Assembly (NCBI GenBank): GCA_964417785.1
Contig: CAYQJO010000006.1
Location: 1-46,163, forward strand
DNA length: 46,163 bases
Direction: 5' to 3'
Origin: DAOTUL01 sp034437435
Lineage (GTDB): Bacteria; Chloroflexota; Anaerolineae; Aggregatilineales; Phototrophicaceae
The notes under the pieces were generated by a model. The model was not told the DNA's origin and did not search any database. It saw nothing but the letters and a program-made list of their open reading frames with translations. Positions within the stretch are counted from its first letter, which is position 1. Each line of letters begins with the position of its first letter. This document shows positions 16,442 through 24,837 of the stretch, in pieces. Made by a program: the position numbers and the translations under genes.

Positions 16442-17815
16442 TTATCTTCCGCTATCCAGAATGCCATACTTCTTCAACGTGAGATTGAGAATATAGCGCG
16501 ACATATCAAAGACCGCTTCGGTATCCTCATTCTCCTCGGTACGGCGATTTTCGACAAGATCGCGCATTTCCTTCAGAAGGTCCACCAGCCGTTCATCTTT
16601 CATCATGACGAGATCAATGACAATCACACCTGCCAGAACCAGAGGCAGATAGGCATAGCTGAAAGACATGTGATCCCTGGTATGCAGGTTCTTCAGAACC
16701 AATTGAGCGTAGTCCTCCATCTCCTCCACCGCCCCCAGACTCTCGCCCGTATCACGTTCGACCATCTGCAATCCATAGATGATGGCATCATGGACCAGTT
16801 CTTTGTAGGCGAAATGAACAATGGCTTTGGCCGGCACGCGGGCGATGCGATCATCCTTCGCCAGCGCTTGCAGAAAGGCCATAGTCCAGTGTGGGAGATG
16901 GCGCTCACGTTCCTCGCCGGGTAGAAGTTTTGTGGTCAGAATGGATTGTACGAAATAGGCACCCGCCGCATGACCGCCCTGCGCCACCAGATCACCGGAC
17001 TGGGCGAACTCAAGGATCAGGGTCAACAGCCGGGCAACAATGGTGGCTTCGAGATCGGTCAGTGGATAACCGGCCTTCTTGAAGGTCTCGGTGGTTTTTG
17101 CCAGCAGCAGCGGGTATAGGCGTTGGCGTTTGAGGACCGGCAGCACTTTCAAGCGCAGCAGTTCACCATATTTTTCAATCAGGGGTTCTATATCGCTCTG
17201 ATTGTCCAGTGTCCACAGACTGACCCATCCAGGCGTCAGGTTCAGCGGTTTGCCGATCTTACCCGCGAGAATGCTAAAGGGGGTCTGCAATCCGGTTGCC
17301 CCACGCAGCAATCCGCCGCGTTTCTGGGTGGAAAATGTGAGTTTGCGCAGGTCTTCTAACTGCTGGCGTGCATCCGGGCTGATGCGTTCCGGGTTGAAAC
17401 GTCCACCCCCATCGGCCTGCCGGACACGGTTGGCTTTTTTCTCCAACACCTTCACACCGATGTCCATACCGACGGTATAGTCGTTACCGACTGCTGTATC
17501 CGGCATACTGGAAAGTGGGATCATCGCGTAACCGACCTCCGCCGGTTCCATGCCCACCACCAATCGGGTCTTGCCGGTGATAAACCGGCCTTTGTGGCCG
17601 CTGGAGTCTTTTTCCGGTGGGCGCAGTGTCACGGTCACATCGACGGCTGAATCCGAGGCGTTCTGGATCAACATAATCACTTCGAAGGGACGTCCTGCCT
17701 GGACGATGCGTGGACGGGTTGCCAGTGCGACCTGGACCACACCGACATTGACCCGTTCAGCATCCGTGATATAACCAAACACATCGGGATAGTTTACAGC
17801 TTGCTTTTCCGCCAC
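16442..17815 (-). CDS. Protein of unknown function (first of a paralogous pair)
   Basis: Unrecognised 457-residue cytoplasmic protein. The N-terminal ~120 residues look like a beta-sandwich (YPDVFGYITDAER, PRIVQAGRPFEVIMLIQN, MEPAEVGYAMIPL); residues ~150-440 are mostly helical and include YAYLPLVLAGVIVIDLVMMKDERLVDLLKEM near the C-terminus. It shares this architecture with the downstream gene: YPDV-G-IT, PR-(x)n-EV-LIQ, PAEVG and YLPLVL-GV are common to both. GTG start at 17815 with no strong ribosome-binding site. First gene of the minus-strand run; the divergent region upstream is AT-rich. Confidence 0.8.
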   Translation of the reverse strand: MAEKQAVNYPDVFGYITDAERVNVGVVQVALATRPRIVQAGRPFEVIMLIQNASDSAVDVTVTLRPPEKDSSGHKGRFITGKTRLVVGMEPAEVGYAMIPLSSMPDTAVGNDYTVGMDIGVKVLEKKANRVRQADGGGRFNPERISPDARQQLEDLRKLTFSTQKRGGLLRGATGLQTPFSILAGKIGKPLNLTPGWVSLWTLDNQSDIEPLIEKYGELLRLKVLPVLKRQRLYPLLLAKTTETFKKAGYPLTDLEATIVARLLTLILEFAQSGDLVAQGGHAAGAYFVQSILTTKLLPGEERERHLPHWTMAFLQALAKDDRIARVPAKAIVHFAYKELVHDAIIYGLQMVERDTGESLGAVEEMEDYAQLVLKNLHTRDHMSFSYAYLPLVLAGVIVIDLVMMKDERLVDLLKEMRDLVENRRTEENEDTEAVFDMSRYILNLTLKKYGILDSGR

Positions 17816-17968
17816 TTTGTAGCGCTTTCTAAAATTCGATCAAATTCGTTTCTCTTATTAAACTACTAAATCAACCATTCTTAAATTAAGCATTTACACG
17901 TCAGGTATAAATGGGGTTTGAATTTCAGACGCTATCCTGCTTAAATGGCCCTGTTCAAGAAGGAAATC
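17816..17968. promoter_or_regulatory. AT-rich divergent intergenic region
   Basis: About 150 bases between two divergent genes, much richer in A+T than the flanks. It contains the palindrome CTTAAATTAAG (17880-17890) and plus-strand -10-like TATAAA (17906-17911) and TATCCT (about 17932). Promoters for both directions are expected here, but I cannot assign paired -35/-10 elements with confidence. Confidence 0.4.
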
Positions 17969-19039
17969 ATGGTACTTATTCCAACAACCGTCCTCAAAAT
18001 CGATCCTGAGAGTCCGGAACCGTTTCTCATCGACCGTGCTGCTGTGCTGATCCGCCAGGGACGTCTGGTGGCATTCCCAACCGAAACGGTTTACGGTCTC
18101 GGGGCGGACGCCCTGGATCGCGCCGCCATTTCACGCATTTACGAAGCAAAACAACGTCCCGCTGGTGATCCGGTTATCGCCCACATCCACGAGCAGGCAC
18201 AGCTTCCCGCCCTGTCAATTGACACGCCAGAGGCGGCATTTGCACTGGCGGAACACTTCTGGCCGGGACCGCTGACTCTGGTGCTGCGGCGTGCGCCCCA
18301 GGTACCGGATAATATTGCTTCGGGGCGCGATACGGTTGCCATCCGCATGCCCGCGCATCCGGTGGCACGGGCACTGCTGGCCGCAGCAGAAACGCCGATT
18401 GCCGCACCCAGTGCCAACAGGTTCACCCGTCCCAGTGCCACCACCGCCCAGCATGTGATGGAAGACCTGGACGGACGTATTGATCTGATCCTGGACGGTG
18501 GTCCCACCAACATCGGTCTTGAATCAACCGTTGTCGATCTGACCGGCCCGGCCCCGGTGATCCTGCGCCCTGGCGGCCTGGTTATCGATGCTCTACGGGC
18601 CGTCATCCCGTCGGTGACGCTGCTGCCCCGCTACAGTGGTGATGACGCACTTGAAGTCGCTCCCGGTCAGATGCTCAAGCATTATTCCCCGAACGCGCAT
18701 GTTTGCTTGTTTCGTGGGCCGCTGTATACTGTCCTCCTGGCGATGCAGGCCGCCGCCAGAGAGCATATCGAGACCGGGGCCATCGTCGGGATGCTGGTCG
18801 CGGATGAGGACCGACATCACCTTGAGAAGGACCTGGACCCGGCGGTCATCATCTCGACACTGGGACCGCGCAACGATCTGCGTGCCATCAGCCATAATCT
18901 GTTTGCCGGTCTGCGTTACCTCGATTCCTGTCCGGTCGATGTGATCCTGACTCGCGGTTTCGGACGCGAAGGTCTGGGGGCGGCACTGTGGGATCGTCTG
19001 ACACGGGCAGCAGAAGGCCATATCATCGAGGTACGCTGA
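17969..19039 (+). CDS. L-threonylcarbamoyladenylate synthase (Sua5 type)
   Basis: Makes threonylcarbamoyl-AMP from threonine, bicarbonate and ATP for the t6A modification at position 37 of ANN-decoding tRNAs. 356 residues: an N-terminal YrdC domain (about 15-205: FPTETVYGLGADA, KQRPAGDPVIAHIH, APSANRFTRPSATTAQHV, STVVDL) and a C-terminal Sua5 domain (about 235-355, beginning GQMLKHYSPNA). The long form distinguishes it from single-domain TsaC. ATG at 17969 follows AAGAAGGAAATC, a good ribosome-binding site; the ATG 24 bases upstream would put that site inside the gene. First of three plus-strand genes. Confidence 0.92.
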   Translation: MVLIPTTVLKIDPESPEPFLIDRAAVLIRQGRLVAFPTETVYGLGADALDRAAISRIYEAKQRPAGDPVIAHIHEQAQLPALSIDTPEAAFALAEHFWPGPLTLVLRRAPQVPDNIASGRDTVAIRMPAHPVARALLAAAETPIAAPSANRFTRPSATTAQHVMEDLDGRIDLILDGGPTNIGLESTVVDLTGPAPVILRPGGLVIDALRAVIPSVTLLPRYSGDDALEVAPGQMLKHYSPNAHVCLFRGPLYTVLLAMQAAAREHIETGAIVGMLVADEDRHHLEKDLDPAVIISTLGPRNDLRAISHNLFAGLRYLDSCPVDVILTRGFGREGLGAALWDRLTRAAEGHIIEVR

Positions 19040-19092
19040 AACTTTCTGGCGTTATGGACGATGAGGCTTCACGGCTGGAACACTAATTGTGG

Positions 19093-19098
19093 TATACT
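19093..19098 (+). promoter_or_regulatory. Possible -10 element for gatA
   Basis: TATACT (5/6 to consensus) 34 bases before the gatA ATG, in the 93-base gap after the Sua5 gene. No convincing -35 at 16-18 bases. gatA may also be read from upstream. Confidence 0.35.
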
Positions 19099-19132
19099 CT
19101 CCCGCGTGATTGGCAAAACGCGGAAGTGGATT

Positions 19133-20593
19133 ATGTCTCGACTCATCGACCTGACCATCACCGAAGCCCTGGCGCAACTCGATGCCAGTGAGATCACCTC
19201 GGTGATGCTGACTCAGGCCTACCTCGACCAGATTGAACACCTCGACACCGGCCTCAAATCCTTTATTACGGTGACCGGTGATCTGGCGCTGGAACAGGCG
19301 GCAGATGCCGACCGGCTGCGCTCCGAAGGCATACGCAAGCCCTTGTTGGGTGTATCTTTGGGTATCAAGGATGTCCTCTCTACCCAGGGAATCGAGACCA
19401 CCTGCGGTTCGCAGATTCTCCAGGGCTATGTGCCGGTTTTCGACGCCACCTGCGTCGCCAACCTGCGCGAGGCCGGTGCGGTCATCCTGGGCAAGCTCAA
19501 CATGGACGAGTTCGCCATGGGGTCATCCACTGAGAACTCCGGTTTTTTCCCCACGCGCAACCCCTGGGACAGGGAGCGGGTGCCGGGTGGCAGCAGCGGC
19601 GGCAGCGCTGCCGCCGTCTCAGCGAGGATGGTGGCCGGTGCGCTTGGCACCGATACCGGTGGCAGCATCCGTTTGCCGGGGGCGTTCTGTGGGATTGCGG
19701 CGCTCAAGCCCAGTTATGGCCGGGTCAGCCGTTACGGATTGATTGCTTATGGCTCGTCGCTGGACTGCGCCGGACCGATGACGCGCACGGTGGAGGATGC
19801 CGCCCGGATGCTCCAGGTGATGGCCGGTTACGATCCCAAAGACTCGACCAGCATGAACTTGCCAGTCCCCGATTATGTGGCGGCGCTCACCGGTGACATC
19901 AGTGGGCTGCGGGTAGGTATACCGAAAGAGTATTTCACCGAAGGCATGGAGCCGCAGGTTGAAGCGGCGGTGCGGGCGGCGATAGCCCAACTGGAAGCGA
20001 TGGGGGCGATTCTGGTAGAAATCAGTCTGCCGCACACCGAATACAGCCTGCCAGTGTATTATCTGATCGCCACCTCCGAGGCCAGCGCCAATCTTGCCCG
20101 CTATGATGGCATCCGTTTTGGGGCGCGGGTCGAGGGGCAGGACATGCTGGATACCTACTACAAAACACGCGGCCAGGGGTTCGGCGCTGAGGTCAAGCGG
20201 CGCATTATGCTGGGAACGTATGCGCTCTCGGCGGGGTATTATGATGCCTTCTACGGCAAAGCCTCCCAGGTGCGCACGCTCATCAAACAGGATTTTGAGC
20301 AGGCGTTCGAGCAGGTGGACATCATCGCTGCGCCGACCTCGCCCACGACGGCGTTCAAACTGGGCGAGAACATCGACGATCCTTTGCAGATGTATCTGGC
20401 GGATGTGCTGACTATTGCGGCTAATCTGGCAGGGATTTGCGGCATTAGCATCCCCTGCGGATTTGATGACCATACGCTGCCGATTGGCTTGCAGCTTCTC
20501 GGCCCAGCCTTTGGCGAGGCGCAAATTCTACGTGCGGCTCATGCCTATGAACAGGCGACCGGCTGGCACACTCGCATACCGGCCAACATATAA
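19133..20593 (+). CDS. gatA: Aspartyl/glutamyl-tRNA amidotransferase subunit A
   Basis: Glutaminase subunit of GatCAB, which converts Glu-tRNA(Gln) and/or Asp-tRNA(Asn) to Gln- and Asn-tRNA. 486 residues, standard length. The amidase-signature triad is visible: Lys in LGIKDVLSTQGI, cis-Ser in PGGSSGGSAAAV and catalytic Ser in GTDTGGSIRLPGAFCG. FNPTRNPWD-type segment is present as FPTRNPWDRERVPGGSSG. Start at 19133 (MSRLIDLTITEAL) with GGAAGTGGA upstream; a longer frame exists but is not family-like. gatB and gatC are not in this window. Confidence 0.96.
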   Translation: MSRLIDLTITEALAQLDASEITSVMLTQAYLDQIEHLDTGLKSFITVTGDLALEQAADADRLRSEGIRKPLLGVSLGIKDVLSTQGIETTCGSQILQGYVPVFDATCVANLREAGAVILGKLNMDEFAMGSSTENSGFFPTRNPWDRERVPGGSSGGSAAAVSARMVAGALGTDTGGSIRLPGAFCGIAALKPSYGRVSRYGLIAYGSSLDCAGPMTRTVEDAARMLQVMAGYDPKDSTSMNLPVPDYVAALTGDISGLRVGIPKEYFTEGMEPQVEAAVRAAIAQLEAMGAILVEISLPHTEYSLPVYYLIATSEASANLARYDGIRFGARVEGQDMLDTYYKTRGQGFGAEVKRRIMLGTYALSAGYYDAFYGKASQVRTLIKQDFEQAFEQVDIIAAPTSPTTAFKLGENIDDPLQMYLADVLTIAANLAGICGISIPCGFDDHTLPIGLQLLGPAFGEAQILRAAHAYEQATGWHTRIPANI

Positions 20594-20604
20594 GGACAGG
20601 AATC

Positions 20605-21534
20605 ATGAGCGTTGTCTCTATGGGTGAACTGCTGATCGACTTCGTTGCTCTGGAAAGCGGCGTCAGTGTTGGTGAAGCATCGGGTTTTCAGAAGGCTCCT
20701 GGTGGCGCACCAGCCAATGTGGCGGTGGCGGTGGCACGTCTCGGCCATCCGAGTGCGTTTCTGGGTCAGGTCGGGAGCGATCCTTTTGGCGTATTTCTGG
20801 CGGAAACGCTGGCGGCGGAAGGCGTGGAGACCAGCGGACTGCGCTTCAGTGAGGAGGCGCGTACCATGCTGGCGTTTGTCTCGCTGGCGGAGGGGGGCGA
20901 GCGCAGTTTCGTCTTCTACCGGCATCCAAGCGCCGATATGCTGATGCGCCCGGACGATGTGGCGTTTAATATCATCGATCAGGGAAAAATCTTCCATTTT
21001 GGCAGCATCACATTGATTAGCGAACCGAGCCGGTCGGCGACGCTGCGGGCGGTTGAATATGCACGCAGCCGTGAACTGCTGATCTCTTACGATCCTAATT
21101 TGCGGCTGGCGCTGTGGCCGGATGCCGCTGTGGCGCGTGAGGGGATGCTGGCCGGGCTGGATTATGCCCATGTGCTGAAGATCAGTGATGAGGAACTGGT
21201 TTTCATGACCGGCGGCCACGATGTTGCTCCTTTGTGGCGCGATGGCCTGCGGTTGATTGTCATCACGCATGGCGAGCGCGGCGCAACAGCGTATACCCGC
21301 GAGGGGCAGGTGCATGTAGACTCGTTTGCGGTGGCTCCGGTGGATACGACGGGCGCAGGTGATGGGTTTGTGGCCGGGCTGCTGGTCGTTATTCTGGAAA
21401 AGCCGGATTATCTGGACCATCTGGACGACGTGCTGCGGTTTGCCAACGCGGTTGGCGCATTGACCACCACCCATCGTGGCGCAATTCCGGCACTGCCCAC
21501 ACGCAGTCAGGTCGATCAATTGATTGGTGGGTGA
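20605..21534 (+). CDS. PfkB-family carbohydrate kinase (fructokinase-like)
   Basis: ATP-dependent sugar kinase of the ribokinase/PfkB superfamily, 309 residues. First signature GGAPANVAVAVARLG near 35-50; second signature DTTGAGDGFVAGL near 250 with catalytic Asp. The start SMGELLIDFV resembles bacterial fructokinases, but 2-keto-3-deoxygluconate or adenosine kinase activity cannot be excluded. ATG has AAGGA(CAGGA) upstream, 11 bases after the gatA stop. Followed immediately by a strong intrinsic terminator. Confidence 0.9.
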   Translation: MSVVSMGELLIDFVALESGVSVGEASGFQKAPGGAPANVAVAVARLGHPSAFLGQVGSDPFGVFLAETLAAEGVETSGLRFSEEARTMLAFVSLAEGGERSFVFYRHPSADMLMRPDDVAFNIIDQGKIFHFGSITLISEPSRSATLRAVEYARSRELLISYDPNLRLALWPDAAVAREGMLAGLDYAHVLKISDEELVFMTGGHDVAPLWRDGLRLIVITHGERGATAYTREGQVHVDSFAVAPVDTTGAGDGFVAGLLVVILEKPDYLDHLDDVLRFANAVGALTTTHRGAIPALPTRSQVDQLIGG

Positions 21535-21537
21535 ATC

Positions 21538-21572
21538 CAAAACGGCCACGACGCTGTCGTGACCGTTTTTTT
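21538..21572 (+). terminator. Intrinsic terminator after the PfkB kinase
   Basis: AACGGCCACGAC / GTCGTGACCGTT stem (one C-A mismatch) with a 3-base loop followed by TTTTTTT. Classic rho-independent terminator directly after the stop codon. Confidence 0.92.
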
Positions 21573-21756
21573 GTGTGCATCTCTGCACTGGGTGGAAAGC
21601 ACCCCTGTAAGAGGTCACTTCCCAAGAAGGGTACGTACGTTAGAGGCGTGCCTCCACCTTATGATCTACCATTTTTCGACCACCTCCCTTCACTAACCCA
21701 ACAGTTGAGAGAAGTGTAACACCAATGCGCAGCGGATGCAAGCGATTCGTGCGATG
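21573..21756. other. Non-coding stretch, no recognisable feature
   Basis: After the terminator there is no gene with coding character for about 340 bases. This first part contains a short GAGGC-GT-GCCTC hairpin (near 21640) and the palindrome ACGTACGT, but nothing I can assign. The remainder holds the multi-hairpin repeat. Confidence 0.5.
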
Positions 21757-21883
21757 GGGTGCATTCGGTTTCTGGGGCAGGTCGGGCGGACGCGAAAAAT
21801 CGCGTCCCTACGATACACCGTAGGGACGCCATTCTTGGCGTCCGTTGGTACAAACGCCGAAGCCCCCATTTCCGAATGCACCC
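21757..21883. repeat. Multi-hairpin (cloverleaf-like) palindromic repeat element
   Basis: A 127-base element closed by a perfect 12-bp outer stem, GGGTGCATTCGG (21757-21768) with CCGAATGCACCC (21872-21883). Inside are three consecutive hairpins sharing edges: GGACGCGA/TCGCGTCC (21788-21807), CCCTACG/CGTAGGG (21806-21825) and GGACGCCA/TGGCGTCC (21824-21843). The loops are 4, 6 and 4 bases. The design resembles REP/MITE-like non-autonomous elements found in intergenic DNA of several phyla. It sits between a terminator and the convergent end of the next gene. Only one copy is present in this window, so repeat status in the genome is inferred. Confidence 0.75.
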
Positions 21884-21914
21884 GTGCGATGCGCGGGTGT
21901 GTAACGCGGTTGGT

Positions 21915-23567
21915 TTATTCGCCGATGACGAATTCTTCTGTGTTCCAGAAGGTCACCCAGGTACCCGGATCGAAGTTCAGGACTCGCTCGTTCATCACAT
22001 GCACCTGATTGGGGTTCACGGTGAAGTCGTAAGCGACTTCGCTCTGGGTGATTTCCTGCATCTCAAAGTAGATGGGTGCGCGGTCTTCTGTCGCACAGCC
22101 CGGAATGCTCTTGCCCTGGGCCAGCAGTTCATCCACCCGCTCGTTGACGTAGGAAGTCATGTTAAAGCCAGAGCCGGGGATGTCATTGGCGCTGTCCATG
22201 ATGTTACCGGCGATACCGTCGGGATCGGGGTTAGCCCCACCACCAAAGCCCACCACCAGCGCGTCGAAGGTCTGCGGCAGCAGCAGGTCGTTGAGGAAAG
22301 CGCCCCATTCCAGTGGTTCCAGGGTGACATCCATGCCAAGCTGCGAAAGCTGGTCCTGGGCCACCAGGGCGATATTGTCCCACAGATCGGTCACACCGGG
22401 TGAGTAGGTCAGGGTGAAGGCCAGCGGCATACCGTCTTTGTCGCGGATGCCGTCGCCGTCGCTATCGGTCCAACCGGCCTCGTCCAGAAGTTCGGCAGCG
22501 CGATCCGGATCGTAGGGCCAGGGAGTCAGGCTGTCGTTGTAGGCCCAGGTCAGCGCCGGGATGACGGAACTGGTCAGTCGCGCACCGTTGCCCTCACCCA
22601 GGGTTGAAAGGATAGCGTCTTTGTCGTAACCCATCACAACAGCCTGACGCACACGTACATCGCTGAAGATAGGATGCGGAGCCTGCTCAACACGGTTGCC
22701 CTCTTCGTCAAAAGCGGCAGATGGATTCTCCGGGTCGGCCCAGTTCAGCGCCAGAATCGGCGTGTTGTGCAGGGCGAAGGAGAAGGTCGCCAGACCGTCC
22801 AGCGACGGAATCTGGGCGACTTCGTCCGGGTACATGAAGGCATAGTCGATGTCGCCGGTCACGAGCGCCTGATTCTGAACGGCGGGATCGGGCAGCACAC
22901 GGCGAATCAGATATTCGATTTCTGGCGCACCTTTGAAGTAACTCTCGTTGGCCCGCAGGCGGGTGAACTCGTCCGGCTCATGCTGGTCGAAGATATAGGG
23001 GCCGCTGGCGATGTCGGGTGCGGTGTTGAAGTCGCTGGTCATAAAGTCGCTGAAGTCCTCAGCGAACTTGTGCGCCGGTACCGGATCGAGAACAGCGAGA
23101 TTGCCCCAGACGGTACAATCGACAGTCGCGAACACAATCTCGAATGTCTTATCATCGATGACGTTGAGTTCTTCCATCAACGCGACATTGCCCTTACGCG
23201 GTGATTCGATGTCATCGCGCTTAATGGCCTCAAACGTGAATTTGACATCGTTTGCCGTAATCGGGGTCCCGTCGCTCCAGTTGGCATCATCGCGGATAGT
23301 CAAGGTGTAGGTCAGACCATCCTCCGAGATTTCCCAGCTTGCCAGACCGGGCAGCGGTGCGCCGGTCACCGGATCGAACTCGATCAGGTTGGCGTAGATG
23401 AACTGGTAAACGTCGATTGAACCACCGTCGGTCGCCAGCACCGGATTCAGGATCGTCATGTCGTAGCTGGTAGACAAAATGATGGTCTCGCCCTCTTCCT
23501 GGGCTGATGTCACCATCAACGGCACCAGGAGCAGCACCACGACAAACAACAATGCGTACTTCTTCAT
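21915..23567 (-). CDS. Family-5 extracellular solute-binding protein (orphan)
   Basis: Exported substrate receptor of an Opp/Dpp-type importer, 550 residues. Signal peptide 1-22 (MKKYALLFVVVLLLVPLMVTSA) with cleavage near SA-Q and no lipobox Cys. Family features: YQFIYANLIEFDPVTGAPLPGLA, WSDGTPITANDVKFTFEA, VRQAVVMGYDKDAIL, and a calcium-like acidic loop DSDGDGIRDKDG. GAGGAGGAG lies upstream of the ATG. No permease or ATPase genes are adjacent, unlike the first cluster, so it must use a transporter encoded elsewhere. Ligand unknown, probably a peptide or oligosaccharide. Confidence 0.93.
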   Translation of the reverse strand: MKKYALLFVVVLLLVPLMVTSAQEEGETIILSTSYDMTILNPVLATDGGSIDVYQFIYANLIEFDPVTGAPLPGLASWEISEDGLTYTLTIRDDANWSDGTPITANDVKFTFEAIKRDDIESPRKGNVALMEELNVIDDKTFEIVFATVDCTVWGNLAVLDPVPAHKFAEDFSDFMTSDFNTAPDIASGPYIFDQHEPDEFTRLRANESYFKGAPEIEYLIRRVLPDPAVQNQALVTGDIDYAFMYPDEVAQIPSLDGLATFSFALHNTPILALNWADPENPSAAFDEEGNRVEQAPHPIFSDVRVRQAVVMGYDKDAILSTLGEGNGARLTSSVIPALTWAYNDSLTPWPYDPDRAAELLDEAGWTDSDGDGIRDKDGMPLAFTLTYSPGVTDLWDNIALVAQDQLSQLGMDVTLEPLEWGAFLNDLLLPQTFDALVVGFGGGANPDPDGIAGNIMDSANDIPGSGFNMTSYVNERVDELLAQGKSIPGCATEDRAPIYFEMQEITQSEVAYDFTVNPNQVHVMNERVLNFDPGTWVTFWNTEEFVIGE

Positions 23568-23604
23568 AATAGCTCCTCCTCAAAAAGACTAAACGTGAGG
23601 ATAG

Positions 23605-23633
23605 AATTTAGGCTATCGTCATGAAATCCGCAA
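23605..23633 (-). promoter_or_regulatory. Putative promoter of the orphan binding protein
   Basis: Minus-strand TTGCGG (23628-23633) and TAAATT (23605-23610) with a 17-base spacer, 38 bases before the ATG. Moderate matches to the housekeeping consensus. Confidence 0.4.
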
Positions 23634-23682
23634 GTTTTTCGTATGGAATCACCAAATTTCACGGCTGCAAGGTTGTTAAGTT

Positions 23683-23714
23683 AAAAAAATCGCCCCGGTC
23701 ATTCGACCAGGGCG
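23683..23714 (-). terminator. Intrinsic terminator of the 48-residue gene
   Basis: GCCCTGGTC / GACCGGGGC stem (one T-G wobble) with a GAAT loop, followed on the minus strand by GATTTTTTT. It starts 10 bases after the small gene stop. Confidence 0.88.
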
Positions 23715-23724
23715 CTGATTGGTT

Positions 23725-23871
23725 CTACCGGCGGCGAGGCTTGCGCCGACTGCGGTCCGATTTATACTCGCTGATGACCTCAGCCAGAACACGGCGATGA
23801 TGGTCTCTCTGCTGCATTTCGGCTTCTTTGCCCTTTTGCAGGGTTGTCATCACGTAATCGTTGATAAACAT
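23725..23871 (-). CDS. Small basic protein, 48 residues
   Basis: A short gene I read from ATG at 23871 (MFINDYVMTTLQKGKEAEMQ) to TAG at 23725. AAGGA sits nine bases before the start and a strong intrinsic terminator follows the stop, which together make it convincing despite its size. The sequence predicts an amphipathic helix and ends in a very basic tail (SDRSRRKPRRR), consistent with nucleic-acid or ribosome binding (inference). No known family recognised. Confidence 0.75.
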   Translation of the reverse strand: MFINDYVMTTLQKGKEAEMQQRDHHRRVLAEVISEYKSDRSRRKPRRR

Positions 23872-23964
23872 CGTGTGCGTTCCTTGCACTCACATGATAC
23901 GAAGCGCATTATATGACAACTTGGGCAAAAAACACAATAGTCTGTGGGCATTTTTAACAAATGT

Positions 23965-24336
23965 CTAACGCAGCAGCGCCAGGGCCTCGTTGTCGTTGTC
24001 GGCGAAGAAAATTGTCTGATCATCGACATGCAGCACCCGCGACTCTGCCCCGCCGAGAATCTGCGCCTCCACCGCCGGGTCCAGGCCGATGACGACCGCC
24101 CGACCGCTGAGGTTGGGCTGCTGGCGCTTGCCGAAGCTGCGGATATGCGCCTGCGCTCCGGCGGGAACCCGGCTGCCACCGCGCAAATCGATAATCACAT
24201 CGACACTGTGGCCCAGATTGTGCAGCGAAAACAAGGACGCTCGCACGATCTTGTGGTAGTCGTTCCAGTTCCAATCGCCCTCAGCGATGTAGCGCATGAG
24301 GGTCCGGTCGTCATTCCACGCGAATCGAAAGCCCAT
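23965..24336 (-). CDS. Conserved hypothetical protein, STAS/SpoIIAA-like fold suspected
   Basis: A 123-residue cytoplasmic protein (MGFRFAWNDDRTLMRYIAEGDWNWNDYHK...). Its pattern of an opening two-strand segment, a W-rich turn, a helix, a central strand VDVIIDLRGGSRVP and a C-terminal VVIGLD...ALALLR resembles SpoIIAA/STAS-like small proteins, but I see no diagnostic phosphorylatable serine motif. Start placed at the third of three candidate codons (GTG, ATG, ATG) because AGAGGTG is then six bases upstream. Lies 93 bases upstream of the 48-residue gene on the same strand. Confidence 0.7.
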   Translation of the reverse strand: MGFRFAWNDDRTLMRYIAEGDWNWNDYHKIVRASLFSLHNLGHSVDVIIDLRGGSRVPAGAQAHIRSFGKRQQPNLSGRAVVIGLDPAVEAQILGGAESRVLHVDDQTIFFADNDNEALALLR

Positions 24337-24422
24337 CAACATCACCTCTTCGTAATATTTTCAGAAAATCACAACCCGACTTATGTTAAACTGGGAAAAA
24401 CGAATCGTTGAGGGACAATTCG

Positions 24423-24782
24423 ATGCTGCGCCTGGTCTACTGTCTACTCATTACTGCTGCTTTGATGGTCATACCTGTGGCTGGCAGCAGCACATCCGAT
24501 TGCGAAGTTCTGACCGGCAGCGCCATCACCGCGCAGCGTACCCGGACAACAATCCACCTGGGTATCTACCCCGCCGGGACACAAATCTCCGGCACCGTGC
24601 TGAGTACCGCACCCAGCGCGGTTGTCGCCTACCGGCAGGGATCATCTCGCGTGGCGTTGTGGTCCGGTTTCGGCACCATGCACATCCTTAATTCTGTAAC
24701 CGAAACGCCTATTGACCGGCTGCGTCTGCACATCTCCGCAGCCGCAGAAGTCACCTGGGAATTGCGCATCTGCACCGGGTAG
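24423..24782 (+). CDS. Small secreted protein of unknown function
   Basis: 119 residues from ATG 24423, with GAGGG eight bases upstream; a TTG start 15 bases earlier is less likely. Residues 1-22 form a Sec signal peptide (MLRLVYCLLITAALMVIPVAGS). The mature part is Thr/Ser-rich and beta-prone and has two cysteines (DCEV and RICTG) that could form a disulphide joining the ends. No family recognised. Divergent from the gene at 23965-24336; the ~85-base region between carries both promoters. Confidence 0.7.
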   Translation: MLRLVYCLLITAALMVIPVAGSSTSDCEVLTGSAITAQRTRTTIHLGIYPAGTQISGTVLSTAPSAVVAYRQGSSRVALWSGFGTMHILNSVTETPIDRLRLHISAAAEVTWELRICTG

Positions 24783-24816
24783 AAAAACACCCCGCCACAC
24801 GATGTGTGACGGGGTG
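24783..24816 (-). terminator. Intrinsic terminator of the malic enzyme gene
   Basis: CACCCCGTCACAC and GTGTGGCGGGGTG pair with one mismatch around a 3-base loop; on the minus strand the stem is followed by TTTTT (24783-24787). The stem may also slow transcription of the convergent secreted-protein gene, though that side lacks a T-run. Confidence 0.88.
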
Positions 24817-24837
24817 AACGCATACTATCTGTGAATT

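Noticed and set aside
19619..20524. Open frame of 301 codons on the minus strand
   Set aside because: Antisense to gatA.
20545..21618. Open frame of 357 codons on the minus strand
   Set aside because: Antisense to the PfkB kinase and through its terminator.
21640..21651. GAGGC-GT-GCCTC hairpin as a regulatory element
   Set aside because: Five-base stem with two-base loop is expected by chance and has no gene context.
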